Source: Serripes groenlandicus
Lineage: Eukaryota; Mollusca; Bivalvia; Cardiida; Cardiidae
Direction of reading: 5' to 3'
Assembly: GCA_031761405.1 (NCBI GenBank)
Contig: JASEVX010000013.1
Coordinates: 35,162,260-35,226,259 of the forward strand
Length of the DNA stretch: 64,000 nt
Of this stretch, positions 34,285 through 45,150 are shown piece after piece (the stretch's first letter is position 1; each line of letters starts with the position of its first letter). The position numbers and the translations under genes were made by a program. Under the pieces are notes generated by a model that was given only the letters and a program-made list of their open reading frames with translations, did not search any database and was not told the DNA's origin.

Positions 34285-34520
34285 CATCTCTATATGGTGT
34301 AGTGGTAAAGCGTACGCCTCGGGTGCGGGTTCTGTCCCCGATCGGGTTTTACCAAAGACACAAACAGGTGGAAGTAATGACTTGCTCCGGAGTGTGAGGT
34401 AAGTATCACGACCGACTCAACGGTATCATTGTATGTTGACAAGTAGTAATGGTAGCTTAACCAGGAAACATCTGAACATAATCGAACAATTGCTGGAAGC
34501 TGCGTAAAACATCACGCGAA
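34285..34520 (+). mobile_element. SINE relic
   Basis: TATGGTGTAGTGGTAAAGCG (A box) and GGTTCTGTCCCCGATCGGG (B box), body ACCGACTCAACGG, tail CAGGAAACATCTGAACATAA and GCTGGAAGCTGCGTAAAACA. Confidence 0.75.
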
Positions 34521-34794
34521 CAAAATTGTCTCGCAAGTGTATACGTGCAGTTGCTTGTGAAAAGTTTATGTGAACAACATACTCATCGTGTTACACCTTA
34601 ATGAAGACGCTATACATTTGGACCATTAAGGGAGTTACCATTAACACAACGACAAGGCCATGCGACACAAAGAAAATAAAACAAGATTGAGAGTATCGCT
34701 TCATAGGTTCATTTTGTCATAAACAATCAAATATTTATTCCTTAGCAACACATTTTTAAAGTAATTTGTCTTTCACAAAGGGGCTACATAATAT

Positions 34795-34942
34795 ATGTGA
34801 AATGGTAGTCGGTTTTATGTTAAAAATGTAGTGTCGAGTACTGGTGCAGGACAGCCAGGTAACACAGTCTATGTGAAATTGTAGTCAGTTTTATGTTAAG
34901 AATGTTGTGTCGAGTACTGGTGCAGGACAGCTAAGTAACACA
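34795..34942. repeat. 74-bp tandem duplication
   Basis: TGTGAAATGGTAGTCGGTTT … GTGTCGAGTACTGGTGCAGG is repeated at once with a few substitutions, ending before AGCTACTTGAACTGTC. Confidence 0.85.
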
Positions 34943-35020
34943 AGCTACTTGAACTGTCCGCTGTCGAAACGGCGCTTAACTCCAATAACCAATTTAATTG
35001 TCTCTCCTCCCTCCCTATTA

Positions 35021-35095
35021 GTCGATCTTGACGCCAGCCCTCGGGTCGATCTTGACGCCACCACCCAGTCGATCTTGACGCCAGCACCCCCCAAT
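35021..35095. repeat. Three-copy ~24-bp minisatellite
   Basis: GTCGATCTTGACGCCA occurs at 35,022, 35,045 and 35,069, separated by 7-8 bp of GC-rich sequence. Confidence 0.85.
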
Positions 35096-35245
35096 CGTAA
35101 TGATATCCTCAACCCTGAGCGTCAATGCGGTAAGCCACTAGCCCACTACTACTAGTTTTAAAGTCTTTGGTATGACTCGACCGGGGTTCAAACTATGGTT
35201 TCCCGGTCTCGACGCGGACGCTCATAACACTACACTCCGGTGATT
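35096..35245 (-). mobile_element. SINE relic, head half
   Basis: CAACCCTGAGCGTCAATGCG, GGTATGACTCGACCGGGGTT, CAAACTATGG (reverse B box), GACGCTCATAACACTACACT (reverse A box). Confidence 0.65.
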
Positions 35246-36229
35246 TTGGGAAGAATGGGTAGAGTTGGGATCTTCTTATATATATGTACAATTATCGCTT
35301 AATAATAAATTGTGTTATTTAATGATGAATCATGTGCGAAAATTAGCAAAATTTATAGTTAAAGCCTATGTTGTAAGACGGAGAGCATTATATCCGCAGA
35401 ACTGATTATTGTTTCTTTTTGATATACAGGCGACTTTTTGAATCGATTATGGTGGGCATTTTTTCAGGGCATTTTATGGGGAGTAAAAATTGCTCGTAAT
35501 GTGCAAGTTCTTATTCTCGCATAATGCTTTTGACTATAACAGTTTTCTCTTTTGGAAAGGTCTTCAAATTGTAGATGATGTATTATTATGTTCATAATGT
35601 ATATGTGTACGTTTATGTATTTTTCATTAGGACCGTATAGACACAACTATCTCACTTTCAAACATTTATTCACTCACACATGCACTGACTGACTCACTCA
35701 CACACACAATCATTCGTTAGTGTCTTTGCTTGTGATTGTTTTTAACTGTGTTTGATTATACATATGACTACATTTTCTTTACATTTCGTTTATGTAAAGG
35801 ACTTTTAGTTATATATTATTACTTAACATTACGATAACTTTATTGTTATGTGATTTGGTGGACAGCAAAACTTCCGCTCTTTTTCTTAAAAGAGCATAGC
35901 CTAGCTGTTAAACAAAAACACTCATATTGTAAATTTATTCTTTAGACAGTGTGAAAATGTTTCAATTAACGTTTTCATTTTTTTGTTTTTCCCCAGAAGT
36001 GATCTCAATCATAATTATACGTACTTATATTGACTTTTTATATCTACCTTATTTTTCTTTTGGAGATGAAGTTTCTGGAATGGATGTTTTCGAATGGTAC
36101 TGCCCATATCTGTCTATTTTGATATTGTCGTTATGAAGTAGAACGATACCAACACAACACGTTTTCCATTTTTTGCTTTTTTTGTATGTTTTTTGTTTCG
36201 TTTTTTATTTTATTTTTTTTTGGTTTTCT
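35246..36229. other. Intergenic, nothing recognised
   Basis: AT-rich; a CA/CTCA-rich patch at 35,660-35,712 (ACTCACTCACACACAC). No coding potential. Confidence 0.4.
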
Positions 36230-36372
36230 TAATTATTTTTCTTTTGAAAGTGACTTATAGGCCCATGGGGCCGGGTGTTATTTATTACATTTTGTACCAT
36301 TGTTTTGTTGTTGTATATACACATGTCACTATAATAAAATATTTACTTACTTACTTACTTACTTACTTATAT
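36230..36372 (+). mobile_element. LINE-like 3' end with (ACTT)n tail
   Basis: GGCCCATGGGGCCGGGTGTT followed by T-rich DNA, ATAATAAAATATTT and (ACTT)7, a common arrangement at the 3' end of molluscan non-LTR elements. No coding part is attached. Confidence 0.45.
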
Positions 36373-36419
36373 AAAGTTTATTTTAAGTTTCTTGTCTAAA
36401 AAGGGACCCTGATTTGTTC

Positions 36420-36500
36420 AGTGTAATAATAATGGGTGAATAAATGTTTGCAAGTTCGTCTGCTGCTGATTTATTTTGTATGTGGAAAAGAGTTCAGTGT
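36420..36500. mobile_element. Right end of a CTGCAGCAGACGAC-family element
   Basis: AAGTTCGTCTGCTGCTGATT, TATGTGGAAAAGAG. No left partner was found within 300 bp. Confidence 0.5.
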
Positions 36501-36709
36501 ACAGTGAAAATAATATCTGTTAACCCAGTGAAAAAATAAACAATTTATACATTTAAAAATACAAAGAAAACTTAGAAAAACTGAACATTTATGAATCATA
36601 CGAATTACCTATACTAATAATAATTAGGGGCTTATTGTCTTAGGGAGAATCTGATTTGGAAATAATTGTCGCGTGAGTCTGTCGAGTTGGACCTGGGAAC
36701 GAGTTGTTT

Positions 36710-36970
36710 GATTGAATGGGTTTAAACGATGATTACAATTTTTTTTCTGTCACATGACGGCTGCCAGTTTCATACTCATGTGTAACCTTAAACACACCAG
36801 TATTTCAAAGCAACTGGCTACTTTTCCGCGTAAAAGACGAATGAATCTTGTCGAATGGACATATGCAAACGTCCGAAAAGAATAGTGTAGGCAGAGCAAC
36901 GGTTCGAGCTAACAACCTCTGGATTGGCAGTTCGCGATTTATCGACTCAGCTATCGGGGCTCACCTCAAA
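36710..36970 (-). mobile_element. SINE relic (GGAAAGACG body variant)
   Basis: CTACTTTTCCGCGTAAAAGA, ACGTCCGAAAAGAATAGTG, ACGGTTCGAGCTAACAACCT (reverse B box) and CGACTCAGCTATCGGGGC (reverse A box). Closely parallels 42,675-42,960. Confidence 0.7.
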
Positions 36971-37290
36971 AGAAATGAAAACTTTACCGTGTACTATAGC
37001 TTATTTAGGACTCTTATAACTCAGGGAAAGTTAAGCACACGCAAATACCATTCTAAAAAAACCATGTTTTTACGTTTTTGTGTTCTTGACTTTGAATTTA
37101 CAATCTCTGCGAGAATTAAACTCACCTTAAGATCCAAATAGTATTATCATACGTATTTACAAATTATGTTATTGATTCAAATGACCATACATGTGTGGGT
37201 TTTTCTTTTATTTACTTCAATTCATATTCATAAATGTTCATATCCTAGAAATGTTCGCTAGATATCGAATAACACAACCAGAACACTATT

Positions 37291-37322
37291 TATTATACAT
37301 ACATACATACATACATACATAA
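37291..37322. repeat. (CATA)n microsatellite
   Basis: ACATACATACATACATACAT, about seven units, immediately before the 44-bp array. Confidence 0.9.
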
Positions 37323-37359
37323 AGCATAGTAAGATCATAATGTTAAAACAACCAGAATT

Positions 37360-40300
37360 CAACAATTCTGCAGAAAACGACTTTAATTATCACTTTTCGC
37401 ATTCAACAACTCTGCAGCAGACGACTTTAATTATCACTTTTCGCATTCAACAACTCTGCAGCAGACGACTTTAATTATAACTTTTCACATTCAACAACTC
37501 TGCAGAAGACGACTTTAATTATCACTTTTCGCAGTCAACAACTCTGCAGCAGACGACTTTAATTATCACTTTTCGCATTCAACAACTCTGCAACAGACGA
37601 CTTTAATTATCACTTTTCAAATTCAACAACTCTGCAGAAGACGACTTTAATTATCACTTTTCGCATTCAACAACTCTGCAGAAGACGACTTTAATTATCA
37701 CTTTTCGCATTCAACAACTATGCAGAAGACGACTTTAATTATCACTTTTCCCATTCAACAACTCTGCAGAAGACGACTTTAATTATCACTTTTCACATTC
37801 AACAACTCTGCAGAAGACGACTTTAATTATCACTTTTCACATTCAACAACTCTGCAGAAGACGACTTTAATTATCACTTTTCGCATTCAACAACTCTGCA
37901 ACAGACGACTTTAATTATCACTTTTCACATTCAACAACTCTGCTGAAGACGACTTTAATTATCACTTTTCACATTCAACAACTCTGCAGAAGACGACTTT
38001 AATTATCACTTTTCGCATTCAACAACTCTGCAGAAGACGACTTTAATTATCACTTTTCGCATTCAACAACTATGCAGAAGACGACTTTAATTATCACTTT
38101 TCGCATTCAACAACTCTGCAGAAGACGACTTTAATTATCACTTTTCACATTCAACAACTCTGCAGAAGACGACTTTAATTATCACTTTTCACATTCAACA
38201 ACTCTGCAGAAGACGACTTTAATTATCACTTTTCGCATTCAACAACTCTGCAACAGACGACTTTAATTATCACTTTTCACATTCAACAACTCTGCTGAAG
38301 ACGACTTTAATTATCACTTTTCACATTCAACAACTCTGCAGAAGACGACTTTAATTATCACTTTTCACATTCAACAACTCTGCAGAAGACGACTTTAATT
38401 ATCACTTTTCACATTCAACAACTCTGCTGAAGACGACTTTAATTATCACTTTTCGCATTCAACAACTCTGCAGAAGACGACTTTAATTATCACTTTTCAC
38501 ATTCAACAACTCTGCTGAAGACGACTTTAATTATCACTTTTCGCATTCAACAACTCTGCAGAAGACGACTTTAATTATCACTTTTCACATTCAACAACTC
38601 TGCAGAAGACGACTTTAATTATCACTTTTCGCATTCAACAACTCTGCAACAGACGACTTTAATTATCACTTTTCACATTCAATAACTCTGCTGAAGACGA
38701 CTTTAATTATCACTTTTCACATTCAACAACTCTGCAGAAGACGACTTTAATTATCACTTTTCACATTCAACAACTCTGCAGAAGACGACTTTAATTATCA
38801 CTTTTCACATTCAACAACTCTGCTGAAGACGACTTTAATTATCACTTTTCGCATTCAACAACTCTGCAGAAGACGACTTTAATTATCACTTTTCACATTC
38901 AACAACTGTGCTGAAGACGACTTTAATTATCACTTTTCACATTCAACAACTCTGCAGAAGACGACTTTAATTATCACTTTTCACATTCAACAACTCTGCA
39001 GAAGACGACTTTAATTATCACTTTTCACATTCAACAACTCTGCTGAAGACGACTTTAATTATCACTTTTCGCATTCAACAACTCTGCAGAAGACGACTTT
39101 AATTATCACTTTTCACATTCAACAACTGTGCTGAAGACGACTTTAATTATCACTTTTCCCATTCAACAACTCTGCAGCAGACGACTTTAATTATCACTTT
39201 TCACATTCAACAACTCTGCAGAAGACGACTTTAATTATCACTTTTCACATTCAACAATTGTGCAGAAGACGACTTTAATTATCACTTTTCGCATTCACCA
39301 ACTCTGCAGCAGACGACTTTAATTATCACTTTTCGCATTCAACAACTCTGCAGCAGACGACTTTAATTATCACTTTTCACATTCAACAACTCTGCAGAAG
39401 ACGACTTTAATTATCACTTTTCGCATTCAACAACTCTGCAGCAGACGACTTTAATTATCACTTTTCGCATTCAACAACTCTGCAACAGACGACTTTAATT
39501 ATCACTTTTCACATTCAACAACTCTGCAGAAGACGACTTATATTATCATTTTTTACATTCAACAACTCTGCAACAGACGACTTTAATTATCACTTTTCAC
39601 ATTCAACAACTCTGCAACAGACGACTTTAATTATCACTTTTCACATTCAACAACTCTGCAGAAGACGACTTATATTATCATTTTTTACATTCAACAACTC
39701 TGCAGAAGACGACTTTAATTATCACTTTTCGCATTCAACAACTCTGCAACAGACGACTTTAATTATCACTTTTCCCATTCAACAACTCTGCAGCAGACGA
39801 CTTTAATTATCACTTTTCACATTCAACAACTCTGCAGAAGACGACTTTAATTATCACTTTTCACATTCAACAATTGTGCAGAAGACGACTTTAATTATCA
39901 CTTTTCTCATTCACCAACTCTGCAGCAGACGACTTTAATTATCACTTTTCGCATTCAACAACTCTGCAGCAGACGACTTTAATTATCACTTTTCACATTC
40001 AACAACTCTGCAGAAGACGACTTTAATTATCACTTTTCGCATTCAACAACTCTGCAGCAGACGACTTTAATTATCACTTTTCGCATTCAACAACTCTGCA
40101 ACAGACGACTTTAATTATCACTTTTCACATTCAACAACTCTGCAGAAGACGACTTATATTATCATTTTTTACATTCAACAACTCTGCAGAAGACGACTTT
40201 AATTATCACTTTTCGCATTCAACAACTCTGCTGAAGACGACTTTAATTATCACTTTTCACATTCAACAACTCTGCAGAAGACGACTTTAATTATCACTTT

Positions 40301-40680
40301 TCACATTCAACAACTCTGCAGAAGACGACTTTAATTATCACTTTTCACATTCAACAACTCTGCAGAAGACGACTTTAATTATCACTTTTCGCATTCAACA
40401 ACTCTGCAGCAGACGACTTTAATTATCACTTTTCGCATTCAACAACTCTGCAACAGACGACTTTAATTATCACTTTTCACATTCAACAACTCTGCAGAAG
40501 ACGACTTATATTATCATTTTTTACATTCAACAACTCTGCAGAAGACGACTTATATTATCATTTTTTACATTCAACAACTCTGCAGAAGACGACTTTAATT
40601 ATCATTTTTTACATTCAACAACTCTGCAGAAGACGACTTTTAATATCATTTTTTACATCGAACAACTCTGCAGTAGACTA
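37360..40680. repeat. 44-bp tandem array (~75 copies)
   Basis: Unit: AACAACTCTGCAGAAGACGA, CTTTAATTATCACTTTTC, RCATTC (44 bp). About 75 uninterrupted head-to-tail copies, nearly all exactly 44 bp, differing at a few positions (GAAGAC/GCAGAC/ACAGAC, CTG/CAG before it, CGCATTC/CACATTC, and TATATTATCATTTTTTACATTC). These variants are not random: blocks repeat at 352 bp (8 units, e.g. AACTATGCAG at 37,717 and 38,069) and 616 bp (14 units, e.g. CAATTGTGCAG at 39,252 and 39,868). There are no unique spacers and no long reading frame (44 is not a multiple of three). About 35 bp of the unit match the terminus of the dispersed elements at 23,996 and 25,088. Confidence 0.95.
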
Positions 40681-41085
40681 CATTTATTATCATTGTTCGC
40701 ATACAACAACTCTGCAGATGACGACTCTTATTGTCAGATTTTACACGGAATAACTCTTCAGCAGACGACTTTCATTACCGTTTTTTACAAGGAACAAATC
40801 TTCAGCAAACGAGTTCTATGACCTATTTTCAAATACAACAAAAACGGCAGCAGACGACTGTTATTACCATTTTCTACATGGAACAAATATGCAGCAAACG
40901 ACTTCTATGATCTATGTTCACATACAACAAATATGCAGCAAACGACTTCTATGACCTATTTTCACATACAACAAATCTGCAGCAGACGACTTTTATTACC
41001 ATTTTCTACATGGAACAAGTATGCATCAAACGACTTATATGACCTTTTTTAACATTCAACAAATCTGCAGAAGACATTCTCTGGC
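40681..41085. repeat. Diverged edge of the 44-bp array
   Basis: Units continue but decay: GCAGATGACGACTCTTATTG, TTCAGCAGACGACTTTCATT, then a variant about 45 bp long with TACATGGAACAAATATGCAG, CAAACGACTTCTATGAC and TTTCACATACAACAAATCTG. The last form is closer to the dispersed element end than the homogeneous core is. Confidence 0.8.
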
Positions 41086-41269
41086 ATAACGCAAGTGCAT
41101 AGAATATGATTTCTGTTTCGCTGGTTCGGTCGATGTGTTCCCGTTTGCGAGTTTCGAGAAACACAGCACAGTGTCCACACCATATGCCAGTTTGAGATCT
41201 GGAATTAGAGCAACTAACAGCTGCGATTTACGATTTAAGCTTTCACTGCAAGTGCGTACAGTGAAGACC

Positions 41270-41425
41270 CATGGATGTTATGGATTCTGCGTAATGTATC
41301 GACCAAGATCAGCCTGCGCATTCCGTACTTATCCGGGCCGAAACATTCTGTCTCAGGGGGACAGAGATATAGAGCAACGATTCCTGAAAGAGAAACTCCA
41401 CAGAAGGCGAAAAATGTCATTTTAC
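41270..41425. mobile_element. GAGAAAACC-family element, truncated by array sequence
   Basis: ATTCTGCGTAATGTATCGAC, ATCAGCCTGCGCATTCCG, ACATTCTGTCTCAGGGGG and ACAGAAGGCGAAAAATGTC. After this it switches to the TACATGGAACAAATATG array unit instead of its right end. Confidence 0.7.
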
Positions 41426-41607
41426 CATTTTCTACATGGAACAAATATGTAACAAACGACTCTATGACTTATTTTCACATACAGCAACTATGTAGCAGAC
41501 GACTTTTATTACCATTTTCTACATGGAACAAATATGTAACAAACGACTCTATGACTTATTTTCACATACAGCAACTATGTAGCAGACGACTTTTATTACC
41601 ATTTTTT
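41426..41607. repeat. Two ~97-bp copies of the diverged array unit
   Basis: ACATGGAACAAATATGTAAC, AAACGACTCTATGACTTATT, TTCACATACAGCAACTATGT, AGCAGACGACTTTTATTACC, repeated twice. Confidence 0.8.
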
Positions 41608-41874
41608 ACATGGAACAAGTATGCATCAAACGACTTATATGACCTTTTTTAACTTTCAACCAATCTGCAGCAGATATTTTCTGTAATAAAGCAAGTGCAT
41701 AGAATATGATTCCTGTTTCGCTGGTTCGGTCGATGTGTTCCCGTTTGCGAGTTTCTAGAAATACAGCACAATGTCCACACCATATGCCAGTTTGAGATCT
41801 GGAATTAGAGCAACTAACAGCTGCGATTTACGATTTAAGCTTTCACTGCAACTACCTACAGTGAAGACCAATTG

Positions 41875-42108
41875 ATGTTATGGATTCTGCGTAATGTACC
41901 GACCAAGATCAGCCTGCGCTTTCCGTACATATCCGGGCCGAAACATTCTTTCTCAGGGGGGACAGAGATAAAAAGCAACTATTCCTGAAACAGAAACTCC
42001 ACAGAAGGCGAAAAATGTCTGTCCGGGTTAGCCTGCTTGGCATACTTAGGCTGATCCGGGTCGATACTTTACGCAGAGCCCACAATGTCGATTTTCTCAT
42101 AATTCGGC
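41875..42108. mobile_element. GAGAAAACC-family element with right end
   Basis: Same body as the copy at 41,270 but completed by TTAGGCTGATCCGGGTCGAT, ACTTTACGCAGAGCCCACAA, TGTCGATTTTCTCAT. The right end is the reverse complement of the family's left end (TCTGCGTAACGTACCGAC…). Confidence 0.75.
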
Positions 42109-42674
42109 TCTTATTAAGTATTTATGGCATAAATTAAATTAGGCTACATTCATAATTTTTGTCAAAAGATGCATCTAGGACTTTTTATTCCGTGTAGACG
42201 CACAATGTCCCGATGTTCATGTTTGTCCGAGTCTACAATAGACGGACGGGACTCGTACTGAAATTGTTGTCGGTTGGTTGTTGTGAAAACATCTCGGGTT
42301 TTAATTATAATTTTTCGAAAATTGGAAGTTCCATTTTTCTACAAAGTTGAAACTATTGTTGGGAAAGGACATTGATCGTTTTCTTTCAACGTTTTTAAAA
42401 GAATCATCTGCTGTCTGAAATGTTGTTTGCACTAAACAAGTGTTTGTTTTTACAAATAGACGTTTGTAAGTCCATAATGTACGAGTTGCAGTATGGTTAA
42501 AAAGGGTTATTTATCAAATCCACGATACCAACATATCTATTGATTTTTGTCTGATCCGATCTGCTTATTTATAATTTAAAGTTTAAAAGAGGTTTTAACG
42601 ATGTGATATTGAAATATAAAGTGTGCTTTTAGTTTATCTGATTTTTGTTTCCCGGAGAGAGTCAGAGGGTTGAT
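42109..42674. other. Intergenic with a fragment of the CTTTCCCACAT family
   Basis: GTTGGGAAAGGACATTGATC at 42,358 and AGAATCATCTGCTGTCTGAA at 42,402 resemble pieces of that family. Nothing else was recognised. Confidence 0.35.
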
Positions 42675-42960
42675 TGATGATTAGGGTTTAAAAGCGTTTT
42701 CAAATAATTTACAATCAATTTACAGTCATATTACGGCGGTTGGTTCACATACAGTTCCTGACTTTATCACACGATAACTACACACAAATGTCTTTCCAAA
42801 CAACTTGCTGCTTTTCCACAAAGACTGTAAGCCCACTGGTGGAAGACGAATGACTCTTGTCACGGTGACTTTTGTCAAACGTCGGAAAGAATGTTTGCCG
42901 TGCTGGGGTTCCAACTCACAACCCCTGGATTGACAGCCCGCGTCGCAATGTTCTCTTCTC
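42675..42960 (-). mobile_element. SINE relic (GGAAAGACG body variant)
   Basis: Tail side GGTTTAAAAGCGTTTTCAAA and TACGGCGGTTGGTTCAC. Body CTGCTTTTCCACAAAGACTG, AAACGTCGGAAAGAATG. Head CTGGGGTTCCAACTCACAAC (reverse B box). It pairs with 36,710-36,970. Confidence 0.7.
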
Positions 42961-43079
42961 GTTATCTGTTCATATCTGTTTGACTTATTTCATAAAGAGC
43001 AGACCGAAATACATTGCTTTTTCATTACTAACACTTTCACAGTACACGGATGCTCCTCTTTATTTCACACTAACAACAC

Positions 43080-43200
43080 TTGCACTATCCATATCAGAGT
43101 ACACATAGGTTCCCCTCGTTTCCCACGTGCATGAGTCATAACCGGTAACCATTGTGTATATCAAGCCGTCATTAATAAGGCGGACAAAGGACCGACATAT
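43080..43200 (-). pseudogene. Degenerate duplicate of the exon at 43,310
   Basis: Minus strand reads YTMVTGYDSCTWETRGTYVY, SDMDSASVVSVK-stop, matching YTMVTGNESCTWETRGAYVY and SDKDSAIV of the neighbour. The acceptor is lost and the donor GGTAACG has become GTTAGTG, so it is probably not spliced. It belongs to a tandem duplication covering 43,085-43,300 and 43,320-43,600. Confidence 0.6.
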
Positions 43201-43309
43201 TTTATAAACTGGGCACCATGACGTATATCCGGATCTCTAGATAAGGAACGTTGAGACGATTATTTTGAAATCCCACATCATAGTTTTTGATTGGACCGTT
43301 TTCCGTTAC

Positions 43310-43461
43310 CAACAATTGCACTATCTTTATCAGAGTAGACATAGGCTCCCCTCGTTTCCCAAGTGCATGACTCATTACCGGTAACCATTGTGTAAAACAT
43401 GTCTTTGGGACAGCCGGCATAAGTAAGACAGACAAACCACCGACGTGATATTCCAGCATCC
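43310..43461 (-). CDS. Unassigned exon with conserved Cys/Trp pattern
   Basis: On the minus strand an acceptor (TAATTTCAG) precedes 43,461 and a donor (G|GTAACG) follows 43,310. One open frame reads DAGISRRWFVCLTYAGCPKD, then MFYTMVTGNESCTWETRGAY, then VYSDKDSAIV; entry phase 2, exit phase 1. Three cysteines, two tryptophans and an NES sequon suggest an extracellular domain, but I do not recognise the family. Preservation of this frame in the degenerate duplicate 230 bp away, where silent and conservative changes dominate, supports it being coding. No other exon of the gene was found nearby. Confidence 0.45.
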
Positions 43462-43589
43462 CTGAAATTAGTTTATTGAGTGACCTCGTCGTTTGTTATA
43501 AACTGGGCACCATGACGCTATATCCGGAGCTCTAGATAAGGCGTGTTGAGAAGATTCTTTTGAAACCCCAAATCAAAGGGTTTGATTGG

Positions 43590-43668
43590 AGTTTTTTTCA
43601 TATTTTTGCCAACATATTTACAAATTTATCTGCTGCTTATGTGCTGTATTTGGGAAAGGCTAAAACAG
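43590..43668. mobile_element. Right end of a CTTTCCCACATACAAC-family element
   Basis: TTGCCAACATATTTACAAAT, TTATCTGCTGCTTATGTG, TATTTGGGAAAGGC. Degenerate. Confidence 0.4.
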
Positions 43669-44004
43669 CTTTATACCATTTCCAAATGTTTGACCTTTCC
43701 AGAGGGTTCAATATTGAGGACAAAAATAATAACAATTTGAGTATTCAATACAACCCAATTTAAGGGGAGCTTAAAAGGAATCGGTTCTAGATACCATTGA
43801 CATATACATATGAATGGTTCAACTACTGATCTTCGGATATGGAACACGCCCTTTATCTGGAGCCCTGCTTTTTATGAATGAAAGAATTCCGTTTCCGTTC
43901 GTCTGCGAGCGCGGTCACCTCTTTAAGTATAGTATGGATCGGGTCGAAGGTACAAATTCTATTCATAATTCAAACCTTCATCCTGACAAAAAAAATTGTA
44001 TCGC

Positions 44005-44265
44005 ATTGTTGTTGTAGTGATAGAGCTTCAGTCACGGGTCCGGGGACTCGCATCGTCGGTCCTCGACCGGGTAATAACAAAGACTTTTAAAAATGGTAGA
44101 AATGGCTGCCTCCTTGACGTTCAGGGTTGCGGAGTTATCATTACTATTAACTGGCTGGAGTCCGGATAAACAGATCCGTAAAACTGGTTACTTACCTGGA
44201 CAATTGCGTGATATAACCGAACAATTGGTTGAGAGCGGCGTAAAACACCAAACAATCAATCAATC
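44005..44265 (+). mobile_element. SINE relic, nearly full length
   Basis: GTAGTGATAGAGCTTCAGTC (A-box side), GGTCCTCGACCGGG (decayed B box), CGTTCAGGGTTGCGGAGTTA, GGTTACTTACCTGGACAATT, AGCGGCGTAAAACACCAAAC and an (AATC)n tail. Confidence 0.8.
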
Positions 44266-44934
44266 ATACTTACCACAATCAAATCGCTCTACTATTTTAC
44301 TCTGAGTCATTTACCCGCAAATTGCTAGTCATACCATAGGGTTATTATATGAATATTTGTGTTTTGTATAAATCAATTTCATAGACATCAACGTCAAATT
44401 AGTTTTCATTTGATGTAAAACGTGAAAATGTATACAGCTGTTGATTGTAAACCGTAGTTATTCAATGTAGAGCGATAAAATACTGGATACGGTATTCTGT
44501 TGTCGCTCAAATCGGTAAAGGGTGCATATAAACATGTAAAATATTGATTAAACCCGATACATCCTAGAAGCGTTCATTATGCGTAGCTATATTTTAAGAC
44601 GTTTTAAACAAGTTTCCTGTCTATACTTAACTGGTATAAATGAAAAGGGGAACCATTATTAAATGGGTCTCTATACTCAGTATGTAGTGTTAACTGTTTT
44701 GAACATTCAGACATAAGTTATCATGTTAAGTAGAATAAAAAGATCTGTTGCGTAAACAACCGACCACGTACATTGTAAACTGTGCGTACAAGTTTAATAC
44801 AAATCCACATTTAGGTAAGACGTTGTGTCTGTCAGAATATCTGGTTTTTTTTATCTGTCTCTTTATTTTTCCCTCTCTCTCTTTATTTTATTGCTTCTAG
44901 CTTAGACCTGTTTGCTTTTAGAAACAATAAATAA
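44266..44934. other. Intergenic, nothing recognised
   Basis: AT-rich with a pyrimidine-rich patch at 44,850-44,895 (CCCTCTCTCTCTTTATTTTA). Weak similarity of ACCATTATT … CACATTTAGGTAA … TGTGTCTGT with 61,930-62,080. Confidence 0.35.
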
Positions 44935-45150
44935 AAATATAAACGTGTCAATGAAACGGTTGTGAGTTCGAGCCCAGCTCGGCCAACAACATTTCAGCTG
45001 TTTGATTAATGCGTCAAGCGACGTTCACCAGTTGGCTAAATAGTTTTTGTTGCGTGGAGTATTTTTGTGGGAATGCAAGGAAACACGTGGGTCGGTGTAT
45101 TTGTTGCCTAATATGACTGAAAAACTGTCGATCAATCAATTAACCAACAA
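44935..45150 (+). mobile_element. SINE-like relic, third family
   Basis: CGGTTGTGAGTTCGAGCCCA (B box), body GTTGCGTGGAG and AAACACGTGGGTCGG, tail ATATGACTGAAAAACTGTCG, ATCAATCAATTAACC. A related head is at 27,193. Confidence 0.5.

Larger units (their letters stand above)
41005..42027. repeat. Two-copy ~600-bp segmental duplication
   Basis: From ACATGGAACAAGTATGCATC (41,008 and 41,608) through GCAAGTGCATAGAATATGAT and GGTTCGGTCGATGTGTTCCC to GCAACTAACAGCTGCGATTT the two copies match with few substitutions, about 600 bp apart. Each carries the start of a GAGAAAACC-family element. Confidence 0.85.

Noticed and set aside
36848..37141. 97-codon plus-strand frame
   Set aside because: Starts inside a SINE relic and runs into unrelated DNA without motifs.
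37360..40680. CRISPR array
   Set aside because: Direct 44-bp repeats abut each other with no unique spacers, and the setting is a eukaryotic genome.
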